Positions 14,988-25,367 of a stretch of 64,000 nucleotides of DNA are shown in pieces (within the stretch, counting starts at the first letter, position 1; each line of letters starts with the position of its first letter). The stretch is from contig NZ_CP048882.1 of NCBI RefSeq assembly GCF_015910445.1, forward strand, positions 6,507,501 through 6,571,500, written 5' to 3'. Origin of the DNA: Streptomyces bathyalis (GTDB lineage Bacteria; Actinomycetota; Actinomycetes; Streptomycetales; Streptomycetaceae). A model generated the notes under the pieces. The model searched no databases. It was not told the origin of the DNA and saw nothing but the letters and a program-made list of their open reading frames with translations. The position numbers were made by a program, and so were the translations under genes.

Positions 14988-16787
14988 TCACGCGAGGGCG
15001 CCGAACGTGGGCGAGTGGGTCTCCCGCACTGTCTGCCCGCCGCCGAGGTACATGTGCACGCCGCAGGGCAGACAGGGGTCGAAGCTGCGGACCGTGCGCA
15101 TGATGTCGATGCCCTTGAAGTTCTCCTTGCTGTTCTCCTCGAAGATCGGCATGCCCTGCACGGCGTCCTCGTAGGGGCCCGGCGTGCCGTAGTGGTCGCG
15201 CGGGCTCGCGTTCCACGGGGTCGGGGGGTAGGGGTGATAGTTGGCGATCTTGCGGTCGCGGATGACGAGGTGGTGGGAGAGCACCCCGCGCACCGCTTCG
15301 TGGAAGCCGACGCCGATGGCCTCCTCCGGGACCTTGAAGTCTTCGAAGACCTTCGTGCGTCCTGCGCGCACCTCCGCGAGCGCCTGGTCGACGAAGTGGA
15401 GCGCCATGCCCGCGGCGTACGCGACGAAGTACATCCGGGCGCGGTTGCGCTCCAGGGTGTTGGGGAAGCCCGGCGGCTTCCACTCCAGCCGCGTCTCCGG
15501 CGACATCGGCGTCTTCGGCAGGTCGATCTGGACGCTGCGCCCGGTGGAGCGCACGTAGGGGGTGTTGACCTTGCCGGCGAGGGAGGTCGCCCACAGCCGC
15601 GCGATCGGACCGCCGCCGGTGTCGAGCGCCAGATGGTCGCCCGTGCGCTTGTCGTACCAGCGCGGGCTCATCACCCAGCTGTACTTGCCGCCGTCCAGGT
15701 CGCGCTTCTGCGGCTGCGGCAGCGTGGTCTGGTTCCAGGGGTGGCGCCGGTCCACGGGGTTGCCCAGCGGATCCCGGTCGACGTATGTCTCCTCGGAGGT
15801 CCAGTCCTCGTAGTAGCTGCTGCCGAGCAGGATGCGCATGCCGAGGTTGATGTCGACGAGGTCGGTGGTGACCAGCTTGTTGTCGACGACGATCCCGGGG
15901 GTGACGAACATGGAATTGCCCCAGGTGTTCATCGTCCGGTAGTCGTAGTCGACGACCTCGGGGTCCTGGAAGCTGCCCCAGCACCCGAGCATCGTGCGTC
16001 GGCGGCCGACCTCTTCGTAGCCGGGCAGCGCCTCGTAGAAGAAGTCGAAGACGTCGTCGTTCATCGCCACCGCGCGCTTGACGAAGTCCATGCAGCGCAT
16101 CAGCCGCACCAGGTAGTCGGTGAAGAGCTGCGGCGTCGCCACCGTCCCGACGCCGCCCGGGTAGAGCGTCGACGGGTGGACGTGGCGGCCCTCCATCAGA
16201 CAGCACATCTCGCGGGTCAGCCGGCTCATGACCAGCGCGTGCTTGTACGTCTCGCCCTCGAACGGGTTGAAGGAGCGCATGATGTCGGCGATGGTGCGGT
16301 AGCCGTGGGCCTCGGCGCGGGGGGCGGCGGTCCGCTCGGCGCGCTCCAGCACACCGGGGTTGGTCTCCTTGACCATGCGTTCGCAGTAGTCGACGAAGAC
16401 CATGTTGTCCTGGAAGATCGTGTGGTCGAACATGAACTCGGCCGCCTCGCCGAGGTTGATGATCCAGTCGGCGAGGGGCGGCGGCTTCACTCCGTACGCC
16501 ATGTTCTGGGCGTAGACGGAGCACGTGGCGTGGTTGTCGCCGCAGATGCCGCAGATCCGGCTGGTGATGAAGTGCGAGTCCCGCGGGTCCTTGCCCTTCA
16601 TGAAGACGCTGTAGCCGCGGAAGATGGACGAGGTGCTCCGGCACTCGACCACCTCCTTGCCCGGGAAGTTGATCTTCGTGTAGATGCCGAGGTTGCCGAC
16701 GATCCGGGTGATGGGATCGAAGGCCACCTCGGTCAGTTCGCGCTCACCTTTGCCGGGGGCCTTGGTGGTCTGCTGGGCGGTCGCCAC
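14988..16787 (-). CDS. hhyL: [NiFe]-hydrogenase large subunit, group 1h (HhyL)
   Basis: This is the 599-aa catalytic subunit of an H2-uptake [NiFe] hydrogenase. The N-terminal nickel-binding motif is RICGICGDNHATCS (about residues 77-90). The C-terminal motif is FDPCLPCGVHMY, both pairs of cysteines being present to hold the NiFe(CN)2CO centre. These exact L1/L2 signatures are those of group 1h, the high-affinity enzymes that let streptomycetes and mycobacteria oxidise atmospheric H2. About 20 residues follow the last His and should be removed by the maturation protease of this operon. GTG at 16787 has GAGGAACGA upstream, and hhyS ends 22 nt before. Confidence 0.96.
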   Translation of the reverse strand: MATAQQTTKAPGKGERELTEVAFDPITRIVGNLGIYTKINFPGKEVVECRSTSSIFRGYSVFMKGKDPRDSHFITSRICGICGDNHATCSVYAQNMAYGVKPPPLADWIINLGEAAEFMFDHTIFQDNMVFVDYCERMVKETNPGVLERAERTAAPRAEAHGYRTIADIMRSFNPFEGETYKHALVMSRLTREMCCLMEGRHVHPSTLYPGGVGTVATPQLFTDYLVRLMRCMDFVKRAVAMNDDVFDFFYEALPGYEEVGRRRTMLGCWGSFQDPEVVDYDYRTMNTWGNSMFVTPGIVVDNKLVTTDLVDINLGMRILLGSSYYEDWTSEETYVDRDPLGNPVDRRHPWNQTTLPQPQKRDLDGGKYSWVMSPRWYDKRTGDHLALDTGGGPIARLWATSLAGKVNTPYVRSTGRSVQIDLPKTPMSPETRLEWKPPGFPNTLERNRARMYFVAYAAGMALHFVDQALAEVRAGRTKVFEDFKVPEEAIGVGFHEAVRGVLSHHLVIRDRKIANYHPYPPTPWNASPRDHYGTPGPYEDAVQGMPIFEENSKENFKGIDIMRTVRSFDPCLPCGVHMYLGGGQTVRETHSPTFGALA

Positions 16788-16809
16788 TTCTCGTTCCTCT
16801 CGCAGGTCG

Positions 16810-17886
<1,077 letters not shown>

Positions 17887-17954
17887 GGGACCGATCCCTT
17901 CGCACCGTCGCCGACCGCTCGTACAGCTCTCAGAGCAATGCCAGTTCAAAAATC

Positions 17955-17976
17955 TGACATATCGGTAGATATGTCA
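17955..17976. promoter_or_regulatory. 22-bp palindrome between hhyS and hypA (candidate operator)
   Basis: Perfect 9-bp arms TGACATATC (17955-17963) and GATATGTCA (17968-17976) are separated by GGTA. The site is in an AT-richer patch of the divergent intergenic region, 69 nt from the hhyS start and 120 nt from the hypA start, where it could control both operons. The binding protein is not identifiable from the window. Confidence 0.6.
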
Positions 17977-18095
17977 CAACGTAAGCGCGCCGGGGCACGT
18001 GAGCCGAACGGCTCACCTTGCCCCCCGGGGGCGGCGTGTCAGGGGAGTGCCCTGCTCGGCCCGGCCTGTAATGAACCGCGAAGCGGAGGGATGAG

Positions 18096-18497
18096 ATGCA
18101 CGAGATGTCCATCGCCGTGGCGATGGTGGAGCAGGTGACCGAGAGCCCCGCCGCTGACGGGTACGGAACGGTGTCCGCCGTGCGGCTGCGGCTCGGCGAA
18201 CTGGCAGGTGTGGTGGCCGACTCCCTGCGCTTCTGCTTCTCGCTCGCGTGCGCCGGGACCGTGCTCGACGGCGCCGAACTCCTCATCGATCACGTACCGG
18301 GCAGAGCGCGGTGCGGCCCCTGCGGGGCGGAGTGGGCCACCGGAATGCCGCCCCAGCTGTGCTGCCCGCAGTGCGACGGCGGCAGGGCCGAGCTGGTGCA
18401 GGGTCGTGAACTGCAGATCGTCGGCCTCCGCCACACCCGCAGCGACACCGCTGACGGCGCCGCCCATCCCGCATCCGTACAGGTCAAGGAGAGCTGA
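18096..18497 (+). CDS. hypA: Hydrogenase nickel incorporation protein HypA
   Basis: This 133-aa HypA delivers nickel to the large subunit together with HypB. The N terminus MHEMSIA has the His2-Glu3 pair that binds Ni. The zinc site is CGPC followed by CCPQC (about residues 69-91). A helical N-terminal domain and a variable C-terminal tail complete it. ATG at 18096 follows GGAGGG. It is the first gene of the hypABFCDE operon on the + strand, divergent from the structural genes. Confidence 0.93.
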   Translation: MHEMSIAVAMVEQVTESPAADGYGTVSAVRLRLGELAGVVADSLRFCFSLACAGTVLDGAELLIDHVPGRARCGPCGAEWATGMPPQLCCPQCDGGRAELVQGRELQIVGLRHTRSDTADGAAHPASVQVKES

Positions 18498-18502
18498 GAC
18501 GC

Positions 18503-19342
18503 ATGTGCCGAGTCGTCGATCTGCAGCAGGCGGTGCTCGTGAAGAACGACGAGCGCGCCGGCACGCTGCGCACGGAACTGGCCGCCCGCGGAACGACGGT
18601 CGTCAATCTCCTCTCCAGCCCCGGCAGCGGCAAGACGGCGCTGCTCGAAGCGGAACTCGCGCTCGCCGCCTCGCGCGGGGTGCCCGTCGCGGCACTGACG
18701 GCGGACCTGGCCACCGAGCACGACGCGGAGCGCCTCTCCCGGGCGGGTGTTCCCGTCAAGCAGGTGCTCACCGACGGGCTCTGCCACTTGGAGGCCGACA
18801 TGCTCCGGGCACAGCTCGATGGCTGGCTGCCCGACGAGACCCGGCTGCTGTTCGTGGAGAACGTGGGCAACCTCGTCTGCCCGGCCTCCTACGACCTGGG
18901 GGAGTCGCTGCGCGTCGTCCTCGCGTCGGTGACGGAGGGCGAGGACAAGCCGCTGAAGTACCCCACGGCGTTCGGCCTGGCGCAGCTCGTCGTCGTCACC
19001 AAGGACGACATCGCCGAGGCGGTGGGCTTCGACGAGGATGCGTTCAGGGCCAACGTCCGCCAGGTCAACCCGGGTGTCGAGGTGGTGCTGACCTCGGCGC
19101 GGCGGGGGACGGGCGTCGGCATGGTGCTGGAACGGGCGCTAGCCGTCGCCGGAGGCGAGCGGGCGCACCGGCCGGTGATGGCGCGCACCGGCTCCGCCTC
19201 AGGGGACGTCACCGGGTTCGGGCACACGCACGCACACCCGCATGCGCAGGACCTCGGTCACGAGCACCTGCACGGTCATGGGCACGAAGACCTCCACCTG
19301 CACACACCTGTCGCCGGCGTGCCGGCCAGAAGCCACTCGTGA
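18503..19342 (+). CDS. hypB: Hydrogenase nickel incorporation GTPase HypB with C-terminal His-rich tail
   Basis: This 279-aa SIMIBI-class GTPase has P-loop LLSSPGSGKTALLEAEL, TADLATEHDAERL, LFVENVGNLVCPASYDLGE (the metal-site Cys-Pro included) and VVTKDDIAEAVGF. HypB hydrolyses GTP during nickel transfer. About 11 histidines occur in 30 residues near the C terminus (FGHTHAHPHAQ through HEDLHLHTP), a probable nickel store; in many other HypB proteins such a stretch is N-terminal. It begins 5 nt after hypA and ends in a GTGA overlap with hypF. Confidence 0.93.
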   Translation: MCRVVDLQQAVLVKNDERAGTLRTELAARGTTVVNLLSSPGSGKTALLEAELALAASRGVPVAALTADLATEHDAERLSRAGVPVKQVLTDGLCHLEADMLRAQLDGWLPDETRLLFVENVGNLVCPASYDLGESLRVVLASVTEGEDKPLKYPTAFGLAQLVVVTKDDIAEAVGFDEDAFRANVRQVNPGVEVVLTSARRGTGVGMVLERALAVAGGERAHRPVMARTGSASGDVTGFGHTHAHPHAQDLGHEHLHGHGHEDLHLHTPVAGVPARSHS

Positions 19343-21849
19343 ACCCGCAGCACGGCACCGCCACAGCGGCACGCACCGGTACGGAGGGATCTGGCGGCGC
19401 CCTCGGGGCGGAGCAGGCCGAGGGGGCGCAGCGCCGCAAGGTCACCGTTCGGGGAGTGGTCCAGGGCGTCGGCTTCCGGCCCTTCGTCTACGCGCTCGCC
19501 GGTGAACTCGGGCTCTCGGGGCACGTCGCCAACACCGGGGACGGAGTCGTCGCCGAGGTCGAGGGCGGACCGGACGCGCTCTCCGCCTTCTGCGGCCGCA
19601 TCAGTTCCGACGCACCGCCGCTGGCCGTCGTCCAGTCGGTGACGCACGAGCCCATGGACCCGGCCGGCGGCCACGGATTCAGCATCGGGAAGTCGCGCGG
19701 AAGCGGCGGCACCGTACGCACTCTCGTCGCGCCGGACACCGCGACCTGCGCCGGCTGTCTCGCCGAGATGAGCGATCCGGGCGACCGGCGCTACCGGCAC
19801 CCCTTCATCACGTGCACGCACTGCGGGCCGCGCTTCACGATCGTCACCGGCCTTCCGTACGACCGTGCCCACACCACGATGGAACGCTTCCCGATGTGCG
19901 AGCGGTGCGCCCACGAGTACGGGGACCCCGGCGACCGCCGCTTCCACGCGCAGCCCGTCGCGTGCCACGACTGCGGTCCACGGCTGCGGCTGCACGTGCC
20001 GGGGGCGGACGGCGCAGCGAGCGCGGAGAGCGGTGAACCGGTCGCTGCCGCACGGAAGTTGCTCGCCGAGGGCGCCGTCGTGGCGGTCAAGGGCCTCGGG
20101 GGCTACCACCTCGCGTGCGACGCGTCCGACGCCGAGGCCGTGCGCCTGCTGCGCCGCCGCAAGGCGCGCGGTGACAAGCCGTTCGCCCTCATGGTCCGTG
20201 ACCTGGAGGAGGCTGAACGGCTTGTGCATCTCGACGCCGTGGCGCGCGGTCTCCTCAGCGGGGGCCGCCGGCCCATCGTGCTGCTGCGCAGGCGTACGGA
20301 CGAGCCGGGACGCCCGGACGCACCACGAGTGGCGGACGAAGTGGCGCCGCGCAGCGCCGACTTGGGGATCATGCTGCCGTACACGCCGCTGCACCACCTG
20401 CTCCTCGGACTCCCCGGCGACCCGCCCGGACCACGGCTGCTGGTGATGACCAGCGGCAACCTCGGCGGGGAACCCATCGTCACCTCGGATGAGGAGGCGC
20501 TCGACCGGCTCGCCCCGCTCGCCGACGCCTGGCTGATGCACGACCGGCCGATCCAAGTGCCCTGCGACGACTCCGTCGTGAGGGTCGTGGCAGGGGAGCA
20601 GCTGCCGGTGCGCCGCTCGCGCGGATACGCGCCGTTCCCCGTCAATCTGCCGAGGCCCGTGACCGCCGCGCTCGCTGTGGGCGCCGACCTGAAGAACACC
20701 TTCTGCGTCGGCGAGGGCCACCACGCCTGGCTCTCCGCGCACATCGGCGACATGGACGACCTCGCCACACTCACCGCCTTCGACGGCGCGGAGCGGCAGT
20801 TGGAGAAGATCACCGGGGTGCGCCCGGCGCTGCTGGCCGCGGACCGGCACCCCGGCTACCGCTCCACCGGCTGGGCCGAGCGCAACGCCGGGGGACGACC
20901 GGTGCACCGCGTCCAGCACCACCACGCCCACATCGCGTCCGTCATGGCCGAACACGGACTGGACGGCACGTGTCCCGTCATCGGTGTCGCCTTCGACGGC
21001 ACCGGATACGGCGACGACGCGACCGTGTGGGGCGGCGAATTCCTCCTTGCCGACTACGACGGATACAGACGGCTGGCGCATCTGAGCTCCGTGCCCATGC
21101 CCGGCGGCGAGGCGGCCGTGCGGCGCCCCTACCGGATGGCGCTGGCCCATCTGTACGCGGCCGGCCTGCGCTGGGACGCCGACCTGCCGTGCACGGCCGC
21201 CTGCCCGGAGGACGAACTCAAGGCCCTCGCCGTCCAGTTGGAGCGGGGGCTGGGATGCGTGCCGACCTCCAGCATGGGACGGCTCTTCGACGCGGCGGCC
21301 TCCCTCGCGGGCGTGTGCCACCACGCCGGATACGAGGCCCAGGCCGCCATGGAACTCGAGGCGGTGGCCGTCGGCCACGAGGACGAACAGGACGGCCGCG
21401 AGTGGGCGTTCACGCTCCGCACGACGGCCGCGGAGACCCTCGCCTGCGATCCGTCACCGGTACTCGCGGGGATCATCGCTGACGTACGGGCGGGTGTGCC
21501 CTCCGCGGCGACGGCTGCGCGCTTCCACCGGTCGGTCGCGGCGCTGGTCCTGCGCGTCTGCCGTGCGGCCCGCGACCGGCACCGGCTCACGACGGTCGCC
21601 CTCAGCGGCGGAGTCTTCGCCAACTCCCTGCTGTCCGCGGCCTGTGCGCGGCTGCTGAGCGAGGACGGTTTCACCGTGCTCCGCCATCGCCTCGTGCCGC
21701 CCAACGACGGGGGCCTCGCCCTGGGCCAGTTGATGATCGCGGCACGCACGGATGCGTCCGGGCCGCCGGACGCATCGCGGACGGAGGAGGCACCGGCCGC
21801 GGACGGCGCACGAGGCACGATGCCCGGCCACACGGCGGCGGTCCGCTAG
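19339..21849 (+). CDS. hypF: Carbamoyltransferase HypF
   Basis: This 836-aa enzyme makes carbamoyl-adenylate from carbamoyl phosphate and transfers it to HypE for CN ligand synthesis. Domains in order: a roughly 35-residue leader; acylphosphatase (RGVVQGVGFRPFVYALA); two zinc-ribbon pairs (CAGCLAE with CTHCGPRF, and CERCAHEYGDPGDRRFHAQ with CHDCGPRL); YrdC-like (AVVAVKGLGGYHLACDA); and a Kae1-like C terminus (VQHHHAHIASVMAEHGL, VAFDGTGYGDD). GTG at 19339 overlaps the hypB stop as GTGA. It is full length for the family (about 750-830 aa). Confidence 0.94.
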   Translation: MNPQHGTATAARTGTEGSGGALGAEQAEGAQRRKVTVRGVVQGVGFRPFVYALAGELGLSGHVANTGDGVVAEVEGGPDALSAFCGRISSDAPPLAVVQSVTHEPMDPAGGHGFSIGKSRGSGGTVRTLVAPDTATCAGCLAEMSDPGDRRYRHPFITCTHCGPRFTIVTGLPYDRAHTTMERFPMCERCAHEYGDPGDRRFHAQPVACHDCGPRLRLHVPGADGAASAESGEPVAAARKLLAEGAVVAVKGLGGYHLACDASDAEAVRLLRRRKARGDKPFALMVRDLEEAERLVHLDAVARGLLSGGRRPIVLLRRRTDEPGRPDAPRVADEVAPRSADLGIMLPYTPLHHLLLGLPGDPPGPRLLVMTSGNLGGEPIVTSDEEALDRLAPLADAWLMHDRPIQVPCDDSVVRVVAGEQLPVRRSRGYAPFPVNLPRPVTAALAVGADLKNTFCVGEGHHAWLSAHIGDMDDLATLTAFDGAERQLEKITGVRPALLAADRHPGYRSTGWAERNAGGRPVHRVQHHHAHIASVMAEHGLDGTCPVIGVAFDGTGYGDDATVWGGEFLLADYDGYRRLAHLSSVPMPGGEAAVRRPYRMALAHLYAAGLRWDADLPCTAACPEDELKALAVQLERGLGCVPTSSMGRLFDAAASLAGVCHHAGYEAQAAMELEAVAVGHEDEQDGREWAFTLRTTAAETLACDPSPVLAGIIADVRAGVPSAATAARFHRSVAALVLRVCRAARDRHRLTTVALSGGVFANSLLSAACARLLSEDGFTVLRHRLVPPNDGGLALGQLMIAARTDASGPPDASRTEEAPAADGARGTMPGHTAAVR

Positions 21850-21911
21850 CGGGCACACCCCGACCCCCTGCAGAGCCACAGCCCGAAGCCCCACAGAGCA
21901 AGGAGAGAGCC

Positions 21912-22190
21912 ATGTGCCTGGCGGTACCCGGCAAGGTGCTGGAGATCAAGGAGCGGGACGGCACCCGCATGGCCACGGTCGATTTCGGCGGGATGGCGAA
22001 GGAAGTGTGCTGCGAATACCTGCCGGACCTGCAGCCCGGCGAGTACGCCATCGTCCACGTCGGCTTCGCGCTGCAGCGGCTGGACGAGGAGTCGGCGCGG
22101 CAGACGCTCGCGCTGTTCGAGGAACTCGGGTTGCTGGAGGAGGAGTTCGGCGACCCCTGGGAGCTGGCTGCTCAGGAGGCGGCGAAATGA
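21912..22190 (+). CDS. hypC: Hydrogenase assembly chaperone HypC
   Basis: This 92-aa chaperone starts MCLAVPGKVLEI. The essential Cys2, exposed after Met removal, carries iron with HypD and docks to the large-subunit precursor. The beta-barrel part (YAIVHVGFALQRLDEESARQ) is typical. AAGGAGAG lies 6 nt before the ATG. It overlaps hypD by ATGA at 22187-22190, consistent with making the HypCD complex in step. Confidence 0.94.
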   Translation: MCLAVPGKVLEIKERDGTRMATVDFGGMAKEVCCEYLPDLQPGEYAIVHVGFALQRLDEESARQTLALFEELGLLEEEFGDPWELAAQEAAK

Positions 22191-23401
22191 AGTACATCGA
22201 CGAGTTCCAGGACCCCGAGCTCGCACGCAAGTTGGTGGAGGACATCCACGCGACCGTCACCCGGCCCTGGGCGCTGATGGAGGTCTGCGGCGGCCAGACG
22301 CACTCCATCATCCGGCACGGGATCGACCAACTGCTGCCCGACGAGGTCGAGTTGATCCACGGCCCGGGCTGCCCGGTGTGTGTCACGCCGCTGGAGGTCA
22401 TCGACAAGGCGCTGGAGATCGCCTCCCGGCCCGAGGTGATCTTCTGCAGCTACGGCGACATGCTGCGCGTGCCGGGCACGGGACGTGACCTCTTCCAGGT
22501 CCGCGGTGAGGGCGGCGACGTCCGTGTCGTCTATTCGCCGCTGGACGCGCTGCGCATCGCGCAGCAGAACCCCGGACGGGAGGTCGTCTTCTTCGGCATC
22601 GGCTTCGAGACGACCGCGCCTCCCAACGCCATGACGGTCCATCAGGCACGCAAGCTGGGCATCCGCAACTTCAGCATGCTCGTCTCGCACGTCCGCGTGC
22701 CACCGGCCATCGAGGCGATCATGCAGTCGGAGTCGTGCCGGGTGCAGGGCTTTCTCGCCGCCGGGCACGTGTGCAGCGTCATGGGCACCGGTGAATATCC
22801 CGCCCTGGCCGAGCGGTTCCGGGTGCCGATCGTGGTGACGGGCTTCGAGCCGCTCGACGTGCTCGAGGGCGTGCGCCGCACGGTGCGGCAGCTGGAGCGC
22901 GGCGAGCACACCGTCGAGAACGCGTACGCGCGCGTGGTGCCGCCGGAGGGCAACCCCGCGGCGAAGGCGATGCTCGCCGACATCTTCGAGGTCACCGACC
23001 GCGCCTGGCGGGGCATCGGCGTGATCCCGGACAGCGGCTGGCGACTGGCCGCCCGCCACCGGGAGTTCGACGCCGAACACCGCTTCTCGGTGGCGGACAT
23101 CGACACCCGCGAACCCGAGGCGTGCCGCGCGGGCGAAGTGCTGCAGGGGCTCCTCAAGCCGCACGAGTGCGAGGCGTTCGGAACCGCGTGCACTCCGCGT
23201 ACGCCGCTCGGGGCGACGATGGTCTCCAGCGAGGGCGCCTGCGCCGCGTACTACCTGTACCGCCGGCTGGAGACTTCGGGCACGGGCGCGAAGCAGCCCG
23301 CGCAGGCGACCGCGCCGGCCGCCGTCAACGCCCCCCGCACCCCGGACGGAACGAGCACCGCACCCGCATCCGCACCGCTGGAGGGAAGCCCCGTTGTCTG
23401 A
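22187..23401 (+). CDS. hypD: Hydrogenase formation protein HypD
   Basis: This 404-aa Fe-S protein is the scaffold on which Fe(CN)2CO is built with HypC. Motifs: VCGGQTHSIIRHGI (active-site Cys), HGPGCPVCVTP, FFGIGFETTAPP, and the [4Fe-4S] cysteines in the C-terminal part (ESCRVQGFLAAGHVCSVMG, EACRAGEVLQGLLKPHECEA, GTACTP). The start ATG is fixed by the overlap with hypC. The final roughly 45 residues are an Ala/Pro/Thr-rich tail beyond the usual family end. It overlaps hypE by 8 nt. Confidence 0.94.
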   Translation: MKYIDEFQDPELARKLVEDIHATVTRPWALMEVCGGQTHSIIRHGIDQLLPDEVELIHGPGCPVCVTPLEVIDKALEIASRPEVIFCSYGDMLRVPGTGRDLFQVRGEGGDVRVVYSPLDALRIAQQNPGREVVFFGIGFETTAPPNAMTVHQARKLGIRNFSMLVSHVRVPPAIEAIMQSESCRVQGFLAAGHVCSVMGTGEYPALAERFRVPIVVTGFEPLDVLEGVRRTVRQLERGEHTVENAYARVVPPEGNPAAKAMLADIFEVTDRAWRGIGVIPDSGWRLAARHREFDAEHRFSVADIDTREPEACRAGEVLQGLLKPHECEAFGTACTPRTPLGATMVSSEGACAAYYLYRRLETSGTGAKQPAQATAPAAVNAPRTPDGTSTAPASAPLEGSPVV

Positions 23402-24488
23402 GACCACCGGCCTCGCCGAACCGAACACCCAGGCCGACGCACCGGACTTCTCCGGCTGGACGTGCCCCGCGCCGCTGCGCGACCAGCCGCGCGTGGTCAT
23501 GGGCCACGGCGGCGGCGGAGCTCTTTCCTCCGAACTCGTCCAGCACATCTTCGCGCCTGCCTTCGGCGGGGACCTGCTCGCTGGGCTCGCCGACTCGGCG
23601 GCCCTCACGCTCGGGGGAACGCGACTGGCCTTCTCCACCGACTCCTTCGTCGTACGGCCGCTGTTCTTCCCCGGCGGCAGCATCGGCGACCTCGCTGTCA
23701 ACGGCACCGTCAACGACCTGGCGATGAGCGGGGCACGGGCCGCGTACCTCTCCTGCGGTTTCATCCTGGAGGAAGGGGTCGAGGTGCCGCTCGTCTCGCG
23801 GGTCGCCGAGGCGCTGGGAGCCGCGGCCCGCGCCGCCGGCGTCGAGGTCGCGACCGGCGACACCAAGGTGGTCGAGGCCGGACGCGGCGACGGCATCTAC
23901 CTCAACACCGCGGGTATCGGACTCATCCCCGAGGGCGTGGACATCCGCCCGCAGCGCGCCGTGCCGGGTGACGTCGTCATCGTCAGCGGAGCGATCGGCG
24001 TGCACGGCGTCGCCGTGATGAGCGTGCGCGACGGCCTGGAGTTCGGCGTGGAGGTCGAGAGCGACTGCGCCGCACTCGGCGGTCTCGTCGAGGCGATGCT
24101 CGCCGTCACGCCCGATCTCCACGTGCTGCGCGACCCCACGCGCGGCGGCCTCGCGGCGGCGCTCAACGAGATCGCCGTCGCAGCGACCGTCGGTGTAGTC
24201 CTGCGGGAGAAGGCGGTGCCGGTGCCCCCGCCGGTGGCCAACGCGTGCGCCGTGCTCGGACTCGACCCGATGTACGTGGCGAACGAGGGCAAGCTCGTCG
24301 CGTTCGTCCCCCGCGCGCACGCGGACGCGGTGCTGGCGGCCATGCGGGAGCACCCGCTGGGTGCGGAGGCGGCGATCATCGGGGAGTGTGTCGAGACGCA
24401 CCCCGGGATGGTCGTCGCCCGTACGGGACTGGGCGGCACCCGCGTGGTGGACCTGCCCGTGGGGGAGCAGCTGCCGCGCATCTGCTGA
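23394..24488 (+). CDS. hypE: Carbamoyl-dehydratase HypE
   Basis: This 364-aa PurM-like protein dehydrates the S-carbamoyl group on its C-terminal Cys to thiocyanate for CN donation. Seen: MGHGGGGALSSELVQHIF, FSTDSFVVRP, GDLAVNGTVNDLAMSGA, and the invariant end PRIC with terminal Cys. The start is TTG at 23394 with GGAGGGAAG upstream, inside hypD. An N-terminal extension of about 30 residues precedes the family core. It is the last hyp gene; the next gene is convergent. Confidence 0.94.
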   Translation: MSETTGLAEPNTQADAPDFSGWTCPAPLRDQPRVVMGHGGGGALSSELVQHIFAPAFGGDLLAGLADSAALTLGGTRLAFSTDSFVVRPLFFPGGSIGDLAVNGTVNDLAMSGARAAYLSCGFILEEGVEVPLVSRVAEALGAAARAAGVEVATGDTKVVEAGRGDGIYLNTAGIGLIPEGVDIRPQRAVPGDVVIVSGAIGVHGVAVMSVRDGLEFGVEVESDCAALGGLVEAMLAVTPDLHVLRDPTRGGLAAALNEIAVAATVGVVLREKAVPVPPPVANACAVLGLDPMYVANEGKLVAFVPRAHADAVLAAMREHPLGAEAAIIGECVETHPGMVVARTGLGGTRVVDLPVGEQLPRIC

Positions 24489-24566
24489 CACCACCTCAGC
24501 CGGCGGTGCGCATCGGAGCGGTGTGCATCGTGGTGCGCACCGGAGCGGAGGGCCGGGGGCAGGACG

Positions 24567-25367
24567 TCACGTGGAGCGCAGGCCGTGTTCGGCCAGCGGA
24601 CCCACCGTCAGTCCCTCGGCCCTGCACCGCATCACCAGGTGCGGCAGCGCATCCAGAGCCGAGTGCCACGCGTGCGGGGCGCAGGCGTGGTCGGAGTCGT
24701 GCAGAAGTACGGTCGCCCCGCCGCACATCCGCTTCGCCAGCTCCGCGAGGACGCTGTCCGCATCGGCCTTCGCCGTCCAGTCGCGACCCCACGCCGTCCA
24801 CAGCACCGGGCGCAGTCCCACGCGTCGCGCCGCCGCCAGCCGGCTGGTGGTGAGGACGCCGTAGGGCGGGCGGTACCAGAGTGGCCGCGAACCGGCCGCG
24901 CGGTGCACCGAATTCGTGGCGCGCGCCAGGTCACGCACGTCGCCGCGTGGCCGCGGATGCCAGAACCTCTCGTGCTGCCAGCCGTGCACGGCCAGTTCGT
25001 GGCCCTCCGCCACGATGCGCCGCCCCAACTGCGAGTACCGCTCCAGCCGGCTGCCGAGGACGAAGAAGGTGGCCCGGGCCGAGAGCCGCGACAGCTCCTC
25101 CAGGAAGTACGGCGTGCTGAGCGGATCGGGACCGTCGTCGAAGGTGAGCGCAACGTGGCCCGGGTCGCCGCGGCCGTCCAGAGCCGGACTGACCGCTCTG
25201 CGCACGCCCGGCAGCCAGCTCGCGGCCGGTCCCAGATGCCAGGCCGCGGCGGTCAGCGCGGTCGCGCCCGCCCACACGGCTGTGTCCCGGGCGGTCCGGG
25301 CGGTCCGGACGGCAGGGAAGGGCCGGGTGCTCCGTTGGCCACGGCTCGAAGCGACTGCGCTCACCAC
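24567..25367 (-). CDS. Membrane-anchored polysaccharide deacetylase (CE4)
   Basis: This is a 266-aa NodB-type metal-dependent deacetylase acting on N- or O-acetylated glycans. An N-terminal hydrophobic segment (about residues 30-50) suggests a membrane anchor. Catalytic motifs: TFDDGPDP (Asp-Asp), HGWQH (metal His pair), RPPYGV and the final LLHDSDHA. The start is GTG at 25367 or 25364; the latter makes a GTGA overlap with the stop of the preceding transporter gene. Neighbouring genes suggest an envelope module; the glycan substrate is unknown. Confidence 0.9.
   Translation of the reverse strand: MVSAVASSRGQRSTRPFPAVRTARTARDTAVWAGATALTAAAWHLGPAASWLPGVRRAVSPALDGRGDPGHVALTFDDGPDPLSTPYFLEELSRLSARATFFVLGSRLERYSQLGRRIVAEGHELAVHGWQHERFWHPRPRGDVRDLARATNSVHRAAGSRPLWYRPPYGVLTTSRLAAARRVGLRPVLWTAWGRDWTAKADADSVLAELAKRMCGGATVLLHDSDHACAPHAWHSALDALPHLVMRCRAEGLTVGPLAEHGLRST

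Noticed and set aside
19276..21378. A 700-aa minus-strand open frame opposite hypF
   Set aside because: It is a shadow of hypF, with no recognisable domain.
24504..24541. Terminator between hypE and the deacetylase gene
   Set aside because: Only a 7-bp stem with a loop of over 20 nt can be drawn; too weak to call.
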